Part shown: in pieces, positions 34,808 through 45,486 of the stretch
How positions within the stretch are numbered: position 1 is the first letter of the stretch
How the letters are laid out: every line of letters begins with the position of its first letter
Translations under genes and position numbers: made by a program
The notes under the pieces: model-generated
The model's database searches: none
The model's input: the letters and a program-made list of their open reading frames with translations, nothing else
What the model was told of the DNA's origin: nothing
Source: Effrenium voratum
Lineage: Eukaryota > Sar > Dinophyceae > Suessiales > Symbiodiniaceae
Direction: 5' to 3'
Length of the DNA stretch: 64,000 nucleotides
Assembly: GCA_963377175.1 (NCBI GenBank)
Contig: CAUJNA010002924.1
Span: 459,968 to 523,967 of the forward strand

Positions 34808-35338
34808 GTGTGTTGGGTTTGAGTCTCTTTTTTTCGCGGATGGTTTCAAAGAGAAACGACTCGGAAAGCTGGTGTCCTCCAGCCAGAGACATCAAACATG
34901 ACTCAAAACAAACTCGCTCAAAAAAGTGACGACGCCGGCGTTGCAAGTGTTTTTTTTCCTTGTTTTCCGTGACAGCTGGGCTAAGTCGAATATTTTGCAG
35001 TGAAAAAGCGGAACGCATCCAGCCCATGATTCATCCATCCGAGTCGTCCCTTGTGTCTTTGCTTTAGACATCATCCCGTGGCGTGAGCAAAGTCAAATGA
35101 TGCGATGCTCGTCCAAGGTCTCAGACTGACTGTGCCATGTGTTTGGGTTCAGCACGTGGATGCTGCATCAACTAAGCCAGTCACAGCGGGTTGTTGTGGG
35201 GTACAGCCCATGCGAGCTGTTCTTCGGCTGAGGTTTGCCTTCATGAAGGCAGAAATTAGGACCAAGACAGTGGCTTGCTCATGCTTTTGACAAGTCAATG
35301 CAGAGTTTTTCGTTTTGGGGCTGTTATGTTTGTATGTG

Positions 35339-35339
35339 C

Positions 35340-35372
<33 letters not shown>

Positions 35373-35415
35373 CATATATATATACATATTTATACCTGTA
35401 TATGTATACATGTGC
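35339..35415. repeat. (TA)n microsatellite
   Basis: TATATATA/CATATA tract. The Ile/Tyr-rich frames here are artefacts. Confidence 0.9.
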
Positions 35416-35726
35416 CACCATGTCTCTAGCTGTCGTTTTACTTGTTCAAAGCGGCAGGGTTCTTACAGAAGCTACTGAAAGCATCCTTGGGACGGTGTTG
35501 GTCCTTCCTCGTTATTCGTAGATGTTTGAAGAACTCTCGTGCTTTGAATAAACCCCCATGTTCTTTCAGTGAGTGCAAACCCTTCACACTCAACTGGGTC
35601 CTTCCAGCCGACGCCCGCCCTCCCCCCCTCCCCCCCATCCACATAGAGGCTAAATGGGAAACCTCTCCGACCCCCAGCCGCCCCCGGCCGCGCCTGCCGA
35701 GCCTCGTCAAAGCCGTTTCCGCCGAG

Positions 35727-35771
35727 GCTGCTGAAGACCTTCGTGGGCCGCTGCTTCCAGCTGTGGATCCA
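35727..35771 (+). CDS. Short exon of membrane-protein model
   Basis: One base, 14 codons (LLKTFVGRCFQLWI) and CA. This frame has about 90% G/C third positions. The competing frame (VKAVSAEAAEDL...) has about half. The island is GC-rich back to 35678, so an earlier acceptor is possible. The end is inferred at a GA dinucleotide because GTTCAG and GTGGCA, just downstream, break phase with the next exon. Confidence 0.5.
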
Positions 35772-35782
35772 GAGCCTCAATT

Positions 35783-35881
35783 GTTCAGTGGCACAATTTT
35801 CCCAACCTTTTTTTGGGTGGCTGCCCCACTAAAATGGTCTTCCCCAAAAAGGGTTCCCATTTTTTCCCAGGGTCACTGAAC
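35783..35881 (+). mobile_element. 99-bp inverted-repeat element filling an intron
   Basis: GTTCAGTG at 35783-35790 and CACTGAAC at 35874-35881 are perfect inverted repeats. The interior is T-rich with TTTTTTTGGGTGG and CCCAAAAAGGG-like arms. It occupies nearly the whole 114-bp gap between two exons. Confidence 0.65.
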
Positions 35882-35885
35882 TGAG

Positions 35886-35949
35886 GAGCTCCTTCCTGGC
35901 GCTGGCCTTCCACCAGGAGTCCGCCGGCGCCAAGGACAAGGCCTCCCGG
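35886..35949 (+). CDS. Exon of membrane-protein model
   Basis: Every codon of SSFLALAFHQESAGAKDKASR ends in G or C. A strong acceptor TTTTTTCCCAG (35870) lies 15 bases upstream, but entering there in phase 0 meets TGA. The AG at 35885 keeps phase with the previous exon. The donor is GTTGGT, phase 0. Confidence 0.6.
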
Positions 35950-36000
35950 GTTGGTACCCCGTTTCTTTTGGAAAACTGCAAGGAACTCCGGCATCGCGTT

Positions 36001-36125
36001 GGGGGAGGGTCTCCTTTTTTTGGGGGGGTGCCCCGGTTTGTTTGGGTGGAAGTCAAGGGGGACACCGAAAGGAAAAACCAAGCCATTCTGGGGGAACGCC
36101 CCCCTTTTTTTTGTGGGGTACTCCT
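36001..36125 (+). mobile_element. Family G element
   Basis: GGGTCTCCTTTTTTTGGGGG ... CGCCCCCCTTTTTTTTGTGGG, with internal GACACCGAAAGGAAAAACC. Confidence 0.55.
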
Positions 36126-36993
36126 TCTTTTTTATGTTACCCTCAAAAATTGGTGAGCTTCCTGTTGATTTCCCTTCAAGCCATCATGAAACCTGCCACC
36201 AGGTCCCTCTTGCCCTTTGGTCCACACGGAACCCGCCAGGGAAACGCCCCCTTTAAAAGGAAGAAGGTCTTTCATGACCCGAGGTTTCGTGATGGGACGC
36301 GACAGAGCAATCGAACATCCGATCCAAATTTGGGCTGGGGAAAGTTGGTTTTGGTGTTTGATTCTGTTACCAAGGGAATTGCATGTGAAGTGACACAGTA
36401 ATCATTGGGCCGGTCCTGGGAAGGAAATCCATGTTCCAAATTGCATTTCAGACTCCTCACTACCCTTTTTGTGCAAATTCCAACTTGAAGGTTCCTTTCT
36501 CTGATCGTGAGCAGTCCTGACCCATGAGCAAGGATATGGAGGCTGAAGCATCAATACACCCCTGCCCCGAGCAGCCAATTGTTTTTGTTTTGCTTTGATA
36601 AGAAGGCATATTCAGCCACAGGGCCCCAAAGAGAGCTTTCATTTGGAGCTCAATTGGAGCAAGATGGAGCTGACGCTACCGAAGAGTCCTCTTCATTCAA
36701 CAAAGATGGTGAAATATACATCCTGCTTCCAACAATTGCTTGGTGTTGGGCACGATCTGCGATTGGTTCGGAGACTTACCCTCTCTCCTACTAACATGGC
36801 ACCTCTCCCAAGATGAAACGGATCTGGCAAGGTACCCTCCCACGTGCCATGGTAACGTGGGAGGAAGGGCGGGGATCTTTTGTTGGCGCTTTATCCAAAT
36901 TTATTGTGTTTGTTTCCCTAAATCCCCAAACAGATGCAGTACCAACTCCAAAAAAACGGCTGATCTTTTGTTGGGCAATTTACGACCTTTTTA

Positions 36994-37099
36994 GTGACAA
37001 ATTGTGTGGCAGACAGGCTCTGCACGCTTTGGGCACAGGCCTCCCAGTGACAAATTATGTGGCAGACAGGCTCTGCGCGCTTTGGGCACAGGCCTCCCA
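36994..37099. repeat. Tandem duplication, 2 x 53 bp
   Basis: Units start at 36994 and 37047 (GTGACAAATT...GGCCTCCCA) and differ at about two positions. A fragment of a third unit follows. Confidence 0.95.
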
Positions 37100-37539
37100 G
37101 AATTCTCCCTGACACAGGCCCAAGTTGTGTGCCAAGAAAACTGTGAGATCCAGTAAAAGGGCCCCTTTTGTCAACCCCAAACCTGTTTTGCTGGGCCTAT
37201 ATCCCAACGTGGAAAAAAGGCGGCCAACAACTACTTAGGGGTTGGAAAATGTTGGTCTCCTCCACTGAATTTGAATGACCTCTTGTTTGGTGTGCATTGC
37301 TTGAGCTCTGCAGGAAACTCATGTTTGGACGAGATAAGTTCCTGTGCGGCATGGTCTGCTGGTTGTGTGGTTGTTCGCAACTTCATCGAGCTGGGCCATC
37401 ATCACCAGTTTGAAGCCTCAGTCCATTTACCAGGGTTCCATTCAATCAATTTTGGGGTTACCCTATTTTTGACCACCACAGCCATTTTTGTCCATGTGTC
37501 CATTTACCAGGGCAGCCCATGGGTATCTTTTTTTGACAG

Positions 37540-37655
37540 CCACATGATCCCCGGGTGACGGACATCGAGGTGATTGTGGCCTGCGTCTTGGGTGCCTTGA
37601 TTCTGCTTCATCGTGCCTCCCACGGCATGAGGAACTTGGGCTGCACAGGCGCGAG
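37540..37655 (+). CDS. Exon with transmembrane segment
   Basis: An excellent acceptor (TATCTTTTTTTGACAG) is followed by 38 codons plus AG. It reads PHDPRVTDIE, then the hydrophobic VIVACVLGALILL, then HRASHGMRNLGCTGA, to a GTGACG donor. Phase 0 continues from 35949. Leftover AG plus the next exon's G makes Arg. Confidence 0.72.
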
Positions 37656-38064
37656 GTGACGTACGCGTTGTTCATGGGCCCTTAGCTTTGGGCCGATAGG
37701 CTGCAGCTGTGGTTCGAGTCATCCAAGAGGAGCATAACACGAGGGTTCCCTAAGGATCAAAACACAGCAACAAGTTTGCATCCAAGCCGTTGAAAAAGAG
37801 GAGCAAAGCAGAACAGTCTCAGGATCAAGGTCAAGACCTCCAGAGCAAGAAATTACCTTTAGTTTCCAGCTACTGCCGGTTTCTTTTGTTTCTAGAGCCC
37901 TTCCACCCACTTTGTATTGGATTCTGACTAAGGGGTCCTGGACGACCACATGTTTTTTGTTTACAAGGGCCCCTCTGGTGGGCTCCATAACAACATGGAC
38001 AGGGCAGACAAATTGAACACTGACCACAAAGATCTCATTTTGACTTTTGTTTCCAGGGAACAAG

Positions 38065-38191
38065 GTGTTTCCATGCCATTGAAGGCCTGCCTGTGCTGCT
38101 GCTGATCATAGCTTTCGTGATTTGGTCCGGGGCCAAAGTTGCCTTCGCCTTTATTTGCGAGGACCATCTTTGGAATCTCACCACGGGATGT
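38065..38191 (+). CDS. Exon with transmembrane segment, possibly terminal
   Basis: It starts after AACAAG so that AG+G is in phase. CFHAIEGLPVLLLIIAFVIW is a strong membrane helix, followed by SGAKVAFAFICEDHLWNLTTGC. A GTACAG donor follows at 38192. Without splicing there, the frame ends at TGA 38219-38221, making this the C-terminus. I cannot choose. Confidence 0.68.
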
Positions 38192-39238
38192 GTACAGCAC
38201 ACAGGAATGAGGCATATGTGACACTGGCGAAAATCAGTCTACTGGAGATTGACTCATATCATTTGCAAAGTGTATTTGTGTGTGTGTGAGAGACTGTGAG
38301 TGTGCGCGTGCGAGAGGGAGAGAGAGTGGGGTCAGGAAAGTGTCAGTATCCAGAAGTTTATTTTCGCCAGTTGTTTCGGCCATAGGCAAAGCCGTAGGGT
38401 GACTCTTCAAAAGCTGCAGAAATATGCAGCACGCGGAGGGCCAACGAAGCAACGGATGAAAAACAGGAAAAAACAACTGGCCGATTTCGCTGGCATCGCG
38501 CCGGCTTCAGATTTGTCAAGCCCCCAACACCCCAAAGGGCCGTTTTAGTCCGCGAGATGCGTGTCTCTATGACCCTTCGTAACCATGTTAGAACCAAAAG
38601 TCAGCTCGGATGTTGGGGGTTCAATTGAAGGTCGAGCAGAGTAAGAAATCCTGAGGCAGACATTGTCTCACATTCTTTTGGCGAGAAGAGTTGACAAAAG
38701 AGAAGGTCGGAGTAAACTTCGGATGTCCTTCGACACGGGCTTCACGTGACTTTTTGAGGGGAAGACCCTCATATGAGCACATATCAATAAGCAGGGGTTG
38801 CTTCATATGGGGTCAATATGTTTGCTTGAACCCGGACCGGAAATCCCCATTATGCCACGCTTAGACAGTTGGTGTATAGACCTGGATGTGGTCAACTGTG
38901 CCAGCCAAAAGTAGTCCGCGTGGCCCCATTTCGCCCACCTGCGGGACGCTAAAGAAGGCGTTTGCCACCAACAAGCCAGTGAACCGGATTGTTGGAAGGT
39001 TTGGGCAGGCAAATCGCTTTGAATCTGTTGGATCAGATGTTTATTGATTTGTAGTCATTGTCCCATAGTCACAGCATCGGTAGGACCATGTCGGACCCTT
39101 TCCTTGGACTTGGTTCCCAATTGTTCATGCAAGGGAACAAGCAAGTCATTCCCGCAAACTGGTTGTCAGGTTTATGCGGGGATTGAGTCCAGCCATGTTG
39201 AGCCTGATTAGTACCCTCCACCTGTTCCGCAAAGGAAC

Positions 39239-39430
39239 CTCCGATCCCTGAGGTTCCGGTAGTGGATCTTTGGAGAGCAGAAAGCCGAATTCCTTTCGTT
39301 CCGGTCATGGATCTTTGGAGAGCAGAACACCAAATCCGAACACCAAATCCCTTCAGTTTCGGTTTTTTTATTCTTTGGAGAGCAGAACACCGAAAAACGC
39401 TTTTTGGGTTCCCCATGGATCTTTCGGCAG
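39239..39430. repeat. Minisatellite with TCTTTGGAGAGCAGAA core
   Basis: The core occurs three times (about 39267, 39312, 39372), interleaved with short AACACCRAAT units and ATGGATCTTT motifs. A 204-codon minus-strand frame across it is a repeat artefact. Confidence 0.8.
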
Positions 39431-39473
39431 AAAGGAAAAAAACACGTGGGCAGAAAAATGTGTTTTTGTCAAG

Positions 39474-39569
39474 TCTGATGGTCCGAAAAAGGCGCTGGCC
39501 TTCACCCTTTGGAAGAAGTCCCAGTTCAAAGATGCGATCCTGCTCTTCCACGAGATCGAGGCCCGTGAT
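39474..39569 (+). CDS. TPR exon 1
   Basis: A T-rich acceptor (GTGTTTTTGTCAAG) opens 32 codons, SDGPKKALAFTLWKK... to HEIEARD, phase 0. WKKSQFKDAILLFHE matches the helix B part of a tetratricopeptide repeat, with Ala at the conserved position. The donor is GTTTTT, and a family-A element starts 13 bp downstream. A TPR scaffold would act as a protein-binding superhelix. Confidence 0.6.
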
Positions 39570-39581
39570 GTTTTTTTTGGG

Positions 39582-39670
39582 TAGACTTGGGATTTGCATT
39601 TTACATTTTACCAGTGACTCAAAGGGAAGCAAACAATAGAATATACATGATATAACTGGGCCTAAGTCTA
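39582..39670 (+). mobile_element. Family A element, copy 3, at an exon end
   Basis: TAGACTTGGG ... CCTAAGTCTA perfect inverted termini, with the family interior. Confidence 0.85.
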
Positions 39671-40416
39671 ACCGGGCTCTCAAAGCAAGGCAACGACCGG
39701 GGCCTCAAAAGTATTTTTGAGCATCACAGTTTGGGCGAATTGAGCCGCGCTCAAAAATCAGCTCGGTGAATTGGGGAAGTAAGCAGCAAGTCCCCATCAA
39801 TAGATGCTGCCTCCCTTGGAGTTCGTTATGTGGTTTTAGGTAAACTCCTCTCATACCAAGTTGAATTGTTTCCCCCCCGACCCACCAATTCACATGGAAC
39901 CGACCAGAGGATCCCTAGAGGACAGGAGGCAAGTTTCCTGCAGGTTGGGTGATGTAGGGGTATTTGCTGGCATCGGCGATTTGGCAGCAACCTGTTCAGG
40001 GTCCACCGGAGGAAGGATCTTGAAGAGTCTCAATCGGACACGGAATCAGGGTCGGCCTGGTTTGGACCCGCGGCTCCTTTACATTTGGAAGTGTATTGCT
40101 CTCAAGAACCCTGCCAACATGGAATCTACCAGAAGGCCCTTTAGTGAAAATGAGTCTTCCAGCGACCGCCAGTCAGGTCCTTGGCAACGCGGGTGAGCTC
40201 CTTCAAAAATAGGTTATATCTTGGTGGACCAGATATGGAACCGAATCACAAAATCTGACTTTCTGTATCCCTTCCTGCCCACCAAAATGGCACTCACCAG
40301 AGGTTCCCTTTAAAAGGAATACCGTGTTCCAGGATCCCTCAGTCGGATTCCATGTTCATGGACAGGAGCGTAACCCAAGCCGGCGAGGATCTTCCCACTC
40401 CTATCGAATCGGCGAG

Positions 40417-40491
40417 GATCTGATCGGCTGCAGCGCGGCGCTCTGCGAAAACATGGGCCACACCTACAGCTCCATGGGGAACTACGACGAG
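40417..40491 (+). CDS. TPR exon 2
   Basis: GGCGAG precedes DLIGCSAALCENMGHTYSSM followed by GNYDE, in phase 0. NMGHTYSSMGNYDEA is a textbook TPR helix A and turn. Ending at GAG 40491, with a GC donor (GCGCAA), and joining the exon at 40673 restores an unbroken 34-residue repeat. Reading through to a GT donor at 40528 would insert about 12 residues into the repeat. Confidence 0.65.
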
Positions 40492-40672
40492 GCGCAACCC
40501 ACCGGCGCGAGCGAGAGTAGCCCGGAGGTTCGGGCCGCGCCCGTTTTTGTGGTCTCTTTTTTGTTTGAAGGGAGTGCCCAAAAAAGAAAAGGGGATTCTT
40601 GTAGAAAATGGCCTGTTTTCTGGTTCCACGTTTGGCAGAGTAGCTGGTTGACTCGGCTTGCGACTTGCCCAG

Positions 40673-40751
40673 GCCTCGAACTACTTCAACAAGGCTTTGC
40701 TCTGCCTGGATGAGGAGGAGAAGATCGGCAAGAAGACTGGAGATCGCGCAG
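40673..40751 (+). CDS. TPR exon 3
   Basis: GACTTGCCCAG acceptor, 26 codons (ASNYFNKALLCLDEEEK... to TGDRA) plus one base, GTGTGG donor. NYFNKAL completes the preceding repeat. The K-x-GDRAG linker is typical of the long TPR spacing in GPSM/LGN and TTC28 proteins. Confidence 0.7.
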
Positions 40752-41369
40752 GTGTGGGTGCTTCCAATGCCAGACGTAGTTTACCTTTGCAGCTGTTCGC
40801 CTTTTTGGTGTTCCTTCATTTTCGGAACCGGTGTTATCTTCTAGCCCCGGTTTAGGGCTGAAGCTTGGTTGGGTGGCTGCTTGGTGTCTTGGTTCCTTGC
40901 TTTCTTGGCTTCTTGGTTCTCCATAGCTTTGCATCAGTGCCTTATCTTTGGATTGCGGGGCTATGTACAACACAGACAACACATCCGCAATGACGGCCAT
41001 TTGCGAAATCGAACGGCTCGGCCAAGGTTTCGGGTCGTGCGAGAAGACTCAGGATCCCTCCTGGGCGTGTCGTAAAATAGGAAAAGGGACCCCTCCAGAG
41101 CGCTGGTTTCCCTTTGGAATCCCTCTACCTAAAATGAGCACCCCCTCCAAGCCGGTTCCCTTTGACACCAACCCATAAACGGGCCCATAAAAACAAGACG
41201 TGAGCCACGTGCTCAAAACCCGGGAAAGTGAAGGTTAGTAAGGGATCCCAGCCAGAAATAGCTGCGGAGATCCGCCTTAGTTCTTGAAGCATGGTTCTGT
41301 TTCGTGGGGATTGTGGTTGGATTGCGACTCAGGTCCGACCCAATTTTGCGAGTCCGATGGTTTCTCCAG

Positions 41370-41429
41370 GAATTCTGCTGGGCCTTGGGCTGATCGAGGA
41401 TCGCCTGGGCCGCTTTGAGAAGGCGGAGC
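41370..41429 (+). CDS. TPR exon 4
   Basis: A strong acceptor (GATGGTTTCTCCAG) gives GA, which joins G of the previous exon as Gly: ...GDRAG|ILLGLGLIEDRLGRFEKAE. That is helix A and turn of the next repeat at the right spacing. The 3' edge is uncertain: GTGGAC (41460) and GTGAGC (41472) are GT options, GCGGAT (41430) a GC option. Confidence 0.62.
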
Positions 41430-41498
41430 GCGGATCGCGGATCGCGGCCGGTGGACCTGGGTGGACCTGGGGTGAGCTGAAAGGGGCCATGTCAACAG

Positions 41499-41582
41499 GT
41501 GTTGGTCCTGGCCACAAACGAGACTGACCGCCTACTCCCTTGTCTCCTGCACGTCTACAAGGAAGCGAGGAACCAAACGGGC
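41499..41582 (+). CDS. Candidate exon after the TPR exons
   Basis: CATGTCAACAG acceptor, 28 codons, VLVLATNETDRLLPCLLHVYKEARN..., GTTGTG donor. It is helical and could be the B helix and next repeat, but I could not fix the junction with the previous exon. Confidence 0.45.
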
Positions 41583-42509
41583 GTTGTGAAGACTAGAGTA
41601 CACTTGTGGTTTTCACGTGGACGCTTTTCTGTGACCGACTTGCTCCAGTCATTCGGGATGATTAGCCCTTTTGCACCTTGCCGCTCTGCAGGAGTTTACA
41701 CACCTTGTGCCCAACTACGTGAATTGATACTTGCTCCTTACGCACACTAAAGACACGAATCAGCTCAACGAAGCTTCTGGATGGAGCAGAATCAAGGCTA
41801 GCCAGCAAGAGAAACAGTACCAGGCCAGCAAGCAAACAGCTTCAACAGAACAGATGGGGCTTGGCCTGGGCAAGCTTTTTCGAGAAGCGCTGAACAAATG
41901 AGGGGTTGGAAGAGGCCTTGAGAATCACTAGGTGCAAAGGATTCGTGGGGATTATGCCTATCATACTATCAAACTCATGACAGGTACGGTACGTAGCCAC
42001 ACATGAGGCATGATCAACGGCGGGTTCTCAATAGACGGATCCTCCAAGTTCAATCCCATCAAGCGAATCTGCTAGTCCACATTACACTTCCAAAGGCAAA
42101 TCCCGCATGTTGTCCAACCCCAGACCACGGCAACCCACGTTCTCTTTCTAAACCTGATTACCCCCATTAGTTTGGCAAAAAGGCAAATATGCTTCCAAAC
42201 GTTGACCCAATAAGACAATCATATTCAAGTTTCACACGTCTGAACCCATGCTTCGCAAACTAAGCCAGTAACGCCAATCTTCCTCTAGAAAGGAACCCGT
42301 GAGTCCCACGTGTGTTGGTTGGGCATCGCTCCTTTAATGATCATGTTGCTCGACTGTCGGCTTGATTCAAGTATTGCACATGTGTCACAATAGAGGCCCA
42401 ACACATGGGCTTTGGTCAAATGCTTCCATGCTTCCGTTTACCAAAACAACCCACTTTGGGGTTACCGTATTTCTTTGACCCACAGCCAAATCATGGTTCT
42501 CCTCATGAT

Positions 42510-42596
42510 TCGACTTAGGCCCAGTTATAGAATGCATATTCTATTGTGTGCTTCCCTTTGAGTCACTGGTAAAATGTAAAATGCATCCTAAGTCTA
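42510..42596 (-). mobile_element. Family A element, copy 4, reverse orientation
   Basis: TCGACTTAGG ... CCTAAGTCTA. The interior is the reverse complement of the other copies. Confidence 0.85.
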
Positions 42597-43195
42597 CCCC
42601 AAAAAAACTATTTGGGTAACCCCAAAATGGGGTTCTAATCCCAAAATGGGGATAGGTTACCCCGATTTTGGGGTTGTCCTTGAAGAGTGCCCTTTTGTGT
42701 TTTTTTTGGACAGAGATGCCCCTTTAAGATCAACCAAGACAAGAGTGCCACGTTTTCCCCATTGCCATATGAGCCCTTGAGGCTTTATTTGGGCTCCCGA
42801 GATGCACACGCTTCCCCTGCACTGTTCCCCCAATGCTCACATAGCATGTAGGCAATGGCTGACACCCCCTGCTTCCCTTTTTGTTCCAGGCCTTGTGAGT
42901 TGAAGCTCCACACCTTTTGGTCCGGCCGCGATCTCCCAATCGCGCCAGGCCCTTGCTGCAGTCCGCGAGTCTCAGGCAAACTGAAAGCAGCTGTCAGCTG
43001 TGAGAGGGGGTTCACCATCCGGAGCTTCCAGCAAAAGAGTTGTTCTTCTGTTTCATGAACAGAATCCAAACGCATGGTTTGTCTGTTTGTTTGTTTTTGT
43101 GTTTGAATGATAACCATTTTGGTTGACTTTGAAGGGAAACTCTCTGCACGAAAAAAGAGCAAGAGACACCACTGGCCAACCGAGAAGGGGAAACT

Positions 43196-43285
43196 GTGGA
43201 TGGACAAAGTCCATTTTGCACCAGTCTCTGTAAATACTGGTTGATAATCAAACATCTCAGCTGTGCGCAGTGGCTGTCCATCCAC
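43196..43285 (+). mobile_element. Family E element, copy 7
   Basis: GTGGATGGACAAAGTCC ... GGCTGTCCATCCAC, long inverted ends. Confidence 0.7.
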
Positions 43286-43401
43286 AGCCCGGCAAAACCA
43301 TCGGAGTGGCTTATGTGTTGCATCCACTTCTTCGCGCCATTCCTTGGCTACTTCGACTGGGTCACATCCCATTGGCTTTGCTTCCAGAAAGGTTTCTGGG
43401 G

Positions 43402-43488
43402 TAGACTTAGGATGGATTTTACAGTTTATCAGTGACTCAAAGGGAAGCAAACAATAGAATATACATTCTTGAACTGGGCCTTAGTCTA
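43402..43488 (+). mobile_element. Family A element, copy 5
   Basis: TAGACTTAGG ... CCTTAGTCTA with the full family interior. Confidence 0.85.
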
Positions 43489-43855
43489 ATCATGATTTGC
43501 TCTTGGCTCTTGAGAGGTGGGCGGGTGAGCTTTTTGAGGCCGAGATTTCACCTGAGCCACGTGCTCAAAACCGATTCGGGTGAATGGCGGTTAGTAAGGG
43601 ACACTCCCAACCATAAGTAGCTGCGGATATCCGCCTTCTTAATTTGCCTTCTTAGTTCTAGGTAGCCCATTTTTGTATCGGGTTTTGGGTATGACTCACC
43701 TGGTGTTTGTTTTGTTGAGTGTCTTTTCAGCTGAAAGGACAGGCACTAGGTTTTGATTTCCACAGCTTTGGCTCCATACTGGTGGCTCGTCTGTTTCTGC
43801 GGGTATCAGTTTTGGGTTGGTTCAAAGGGAAGCCAAAAGGACAAACACCGTTTCT

Positions 43856-43968
43856 TCCATTTGCTTAATATGTTTATTGTCCCCAGTTTGTTTGTTTTTT
43901 TACAGGGAATCTATCACTCTTGGAAATATGTGTATATATAATATATGCTTTTTCCACGGGAGTCGCCA
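43856..43968 (+). mobile_element. Family B element, copy 5, adjoining an exon
   Basis: TCCATTTGCTTAATATG start, AATCTATCACTCTTGGAAATATG. The right terminus is degenerate and ends at the acceptor of the next exon. Confidence 0.65.
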
Positions 43969-43969
43969 G

Positions 43970-44048
43970 AAATTGGCCGTCCCTCACTGACTCGAACATG
44001 GCCCAGTTCAAGATCGACTATACTGAGAGGTCCACCTTTGGATACCAC
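43970..44048 (+). CDS. Candidate exon, unknown
   Basis: After GGAGTCGCCAG comes one base and 26 codons: NWPSLTDSNMAQFKIDYTER followed by STFGYH, to a GTGGGC donor. Third positions are mostly G/C. Could belong to the same gene as the TPR exons. Confidence 0.5.
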
Positions 44049-44820
44049 GTGGGCTCTCGTGTTGGATGGTTCCCATCAAGACCGTCTTGAAGACACTAGA
44101 AATGGTCTCAAGGCCTACTTGCCTATCTTGCTACAAACGATGGGTGAGAGGAGGTGGACAGATGTGGCCACGCATCTTGCGTGTGTTCCTGGGGCCAAAT
44201 GGAGCACACCATTTCGTATCGACGGACTCTACGAGAGAGATGATGCCGGATACCAGCCTTGTCAGCCCCCCCCGAAAAGAGACAAACCCGGATGATTGTG
44301 GACGGGCAAATCCACGGCAGGAAGAAGTGAATTCTTGCACACTGTACACGTCAAATGTTCACATCCCGAAGGCCAACAAGCAAGATCCAACGAATGGGTC
44401 CGACCAAGGGAAGCCATGAGTTTGGCTCACCATGACTCTAGGCATGGCAGGTATGAAGACCCTGAAATGTCAGTCTGCCGTTCAGGTGCTTCCAAACATC
44501 ATCGGTGATTCCAAGTATACCCAGGTGATATCCCCAAGAGCCCCGGAACCCTCTGGAACCCTCCCTGAAAAGCTGCCTATGTAGGCAAAGACCACAAAAC
44601 CTTCCAGCTGTTGGGGAGAAATCCTAATCAAACCTCCTGTCCCAGGTCGAGCTGAAGTATCCTTTTGGTTTGAACCAGTGAGACGAAACACCCAGCGAGA
44701 CGGCAACATGGTCAGGCACTTTTGGCATCCGCAACTGTCCAGGTTCAGTTCTGGTTGCCTTGCCTTGGCTCTTTTGCACTTGAAAGATGTTCCACTTTAA
44801 TGTTTAGGTACCCTCTTTCC

Positions 44821-44951
44821 AATATGGCTGTGGTTGTCAAAACCAATGGGATCCCAATTTGGGGTAGGTGGATTTTCCACCGATTGTATAACCTATTTTA
44901 GTGGGGATGGGGAGGTTCACTGGGGGTGCGGGATTTTGACCCATGGCCATG
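44821..44951 (+). mobile_element. Family F element, copy 4
   Basis: AATATGGCTGTGGTTGTCAA ... ATTTTGACCCATGGCCATG. Confidence 0.75.
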
Positions 44952-45486
44952 TCATGGAAGAGGAAGCGTTTTTTGTTCAGTAGTACTGTACCATGGCAGC
45001 ACCCTTCTGTCAGCTTCCAAGATTGGAAAAGAGGTACACAGTTCGGGAATCTGCCAGCATGCGTATTGCAGAGGGACCAAAGCAGCATGTATTCAATCGA
45101 GGATCTCTGTCCACGCAGAAACCACTCTTTCCCAGTTGCTCTAAGTGGTAGGTTGCCCCTCCCCTGCCCCACCCCCAACAAAGAGTGACATTTGTTCTTC
45201 CCGGGGCCCTGGACTTTGAATGACCGAGTTTTGGGTTCTGAGAGGCGCTCTTCCGGCAGCGGGCAAACGGCAAGCTGGGACCCAAGCCTGTCAGATACAA
45301 GTGTGCTGCTCCAACTCGTTCCGAGTTTCCGAGCTTCCCCTTGAAACATGTCGTGTATCCTATCAAAGCGCTCTGTTCCCGTTTTTTCTTGGCCTCAAGC
45401 GAGCTAGAAAATGAGCTTTCGAAGCAGGTGCCGCCTCAAAGGGCTTGAAACACTGGTGAATGGGCATGACATGTGTTACTTTGCGC

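Larger units (their letters stand above)
13907..38191 (+). other. Gene model: multi-exon membrane protein
   Basis: This span joins the exons at 13907, 17393, 21557, 22740, about 23507, 23773, 26876, 27914, 28668, 29689, 31354, 33743, 34694, 35727, 35886, 37540 and 38065. Reading phase is continuous at I-J-K-L (all 0-0) and from 26876 to 38191 with the junctions given in each entry. The N-terminal part is charged and coiled-coil-like. From 27914 the protein has at least five strongly hydrophobic segments. I recognise no family. The link between the two halves (23888 to 26876) is the weakest. If the last exon is not spliced at 38192, a stop follows at 38219. Confidence 0.45.
41583..43969. other. 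Intron-like stretch
   Basis: About 41.6-42.4 kb holds nothing I recognise. After that come a family-F fragment (42450), two family-A copies, a family-E copy and a family-B copy. Confidence 0.45.

Noticed and set aside
39069..39683. Minus-strand open frame of 204 codons
   Set aside because: It runs across a minisatellite, a family-A element and a better-supported + strand TPR exon.
40948..41077. Candidate exon reading DCGAMYNTDNTSAM...
   Set aside because: The TPR exons at 40673 and 41370 join in phase without it, and it would break the repeat spacing.
32315..42275. Shared AAGCCAGTAACGC word at about 32317 and 42262
   Set aside because: Thirteen bases with unrelated flanks; too short to call a repeat family.
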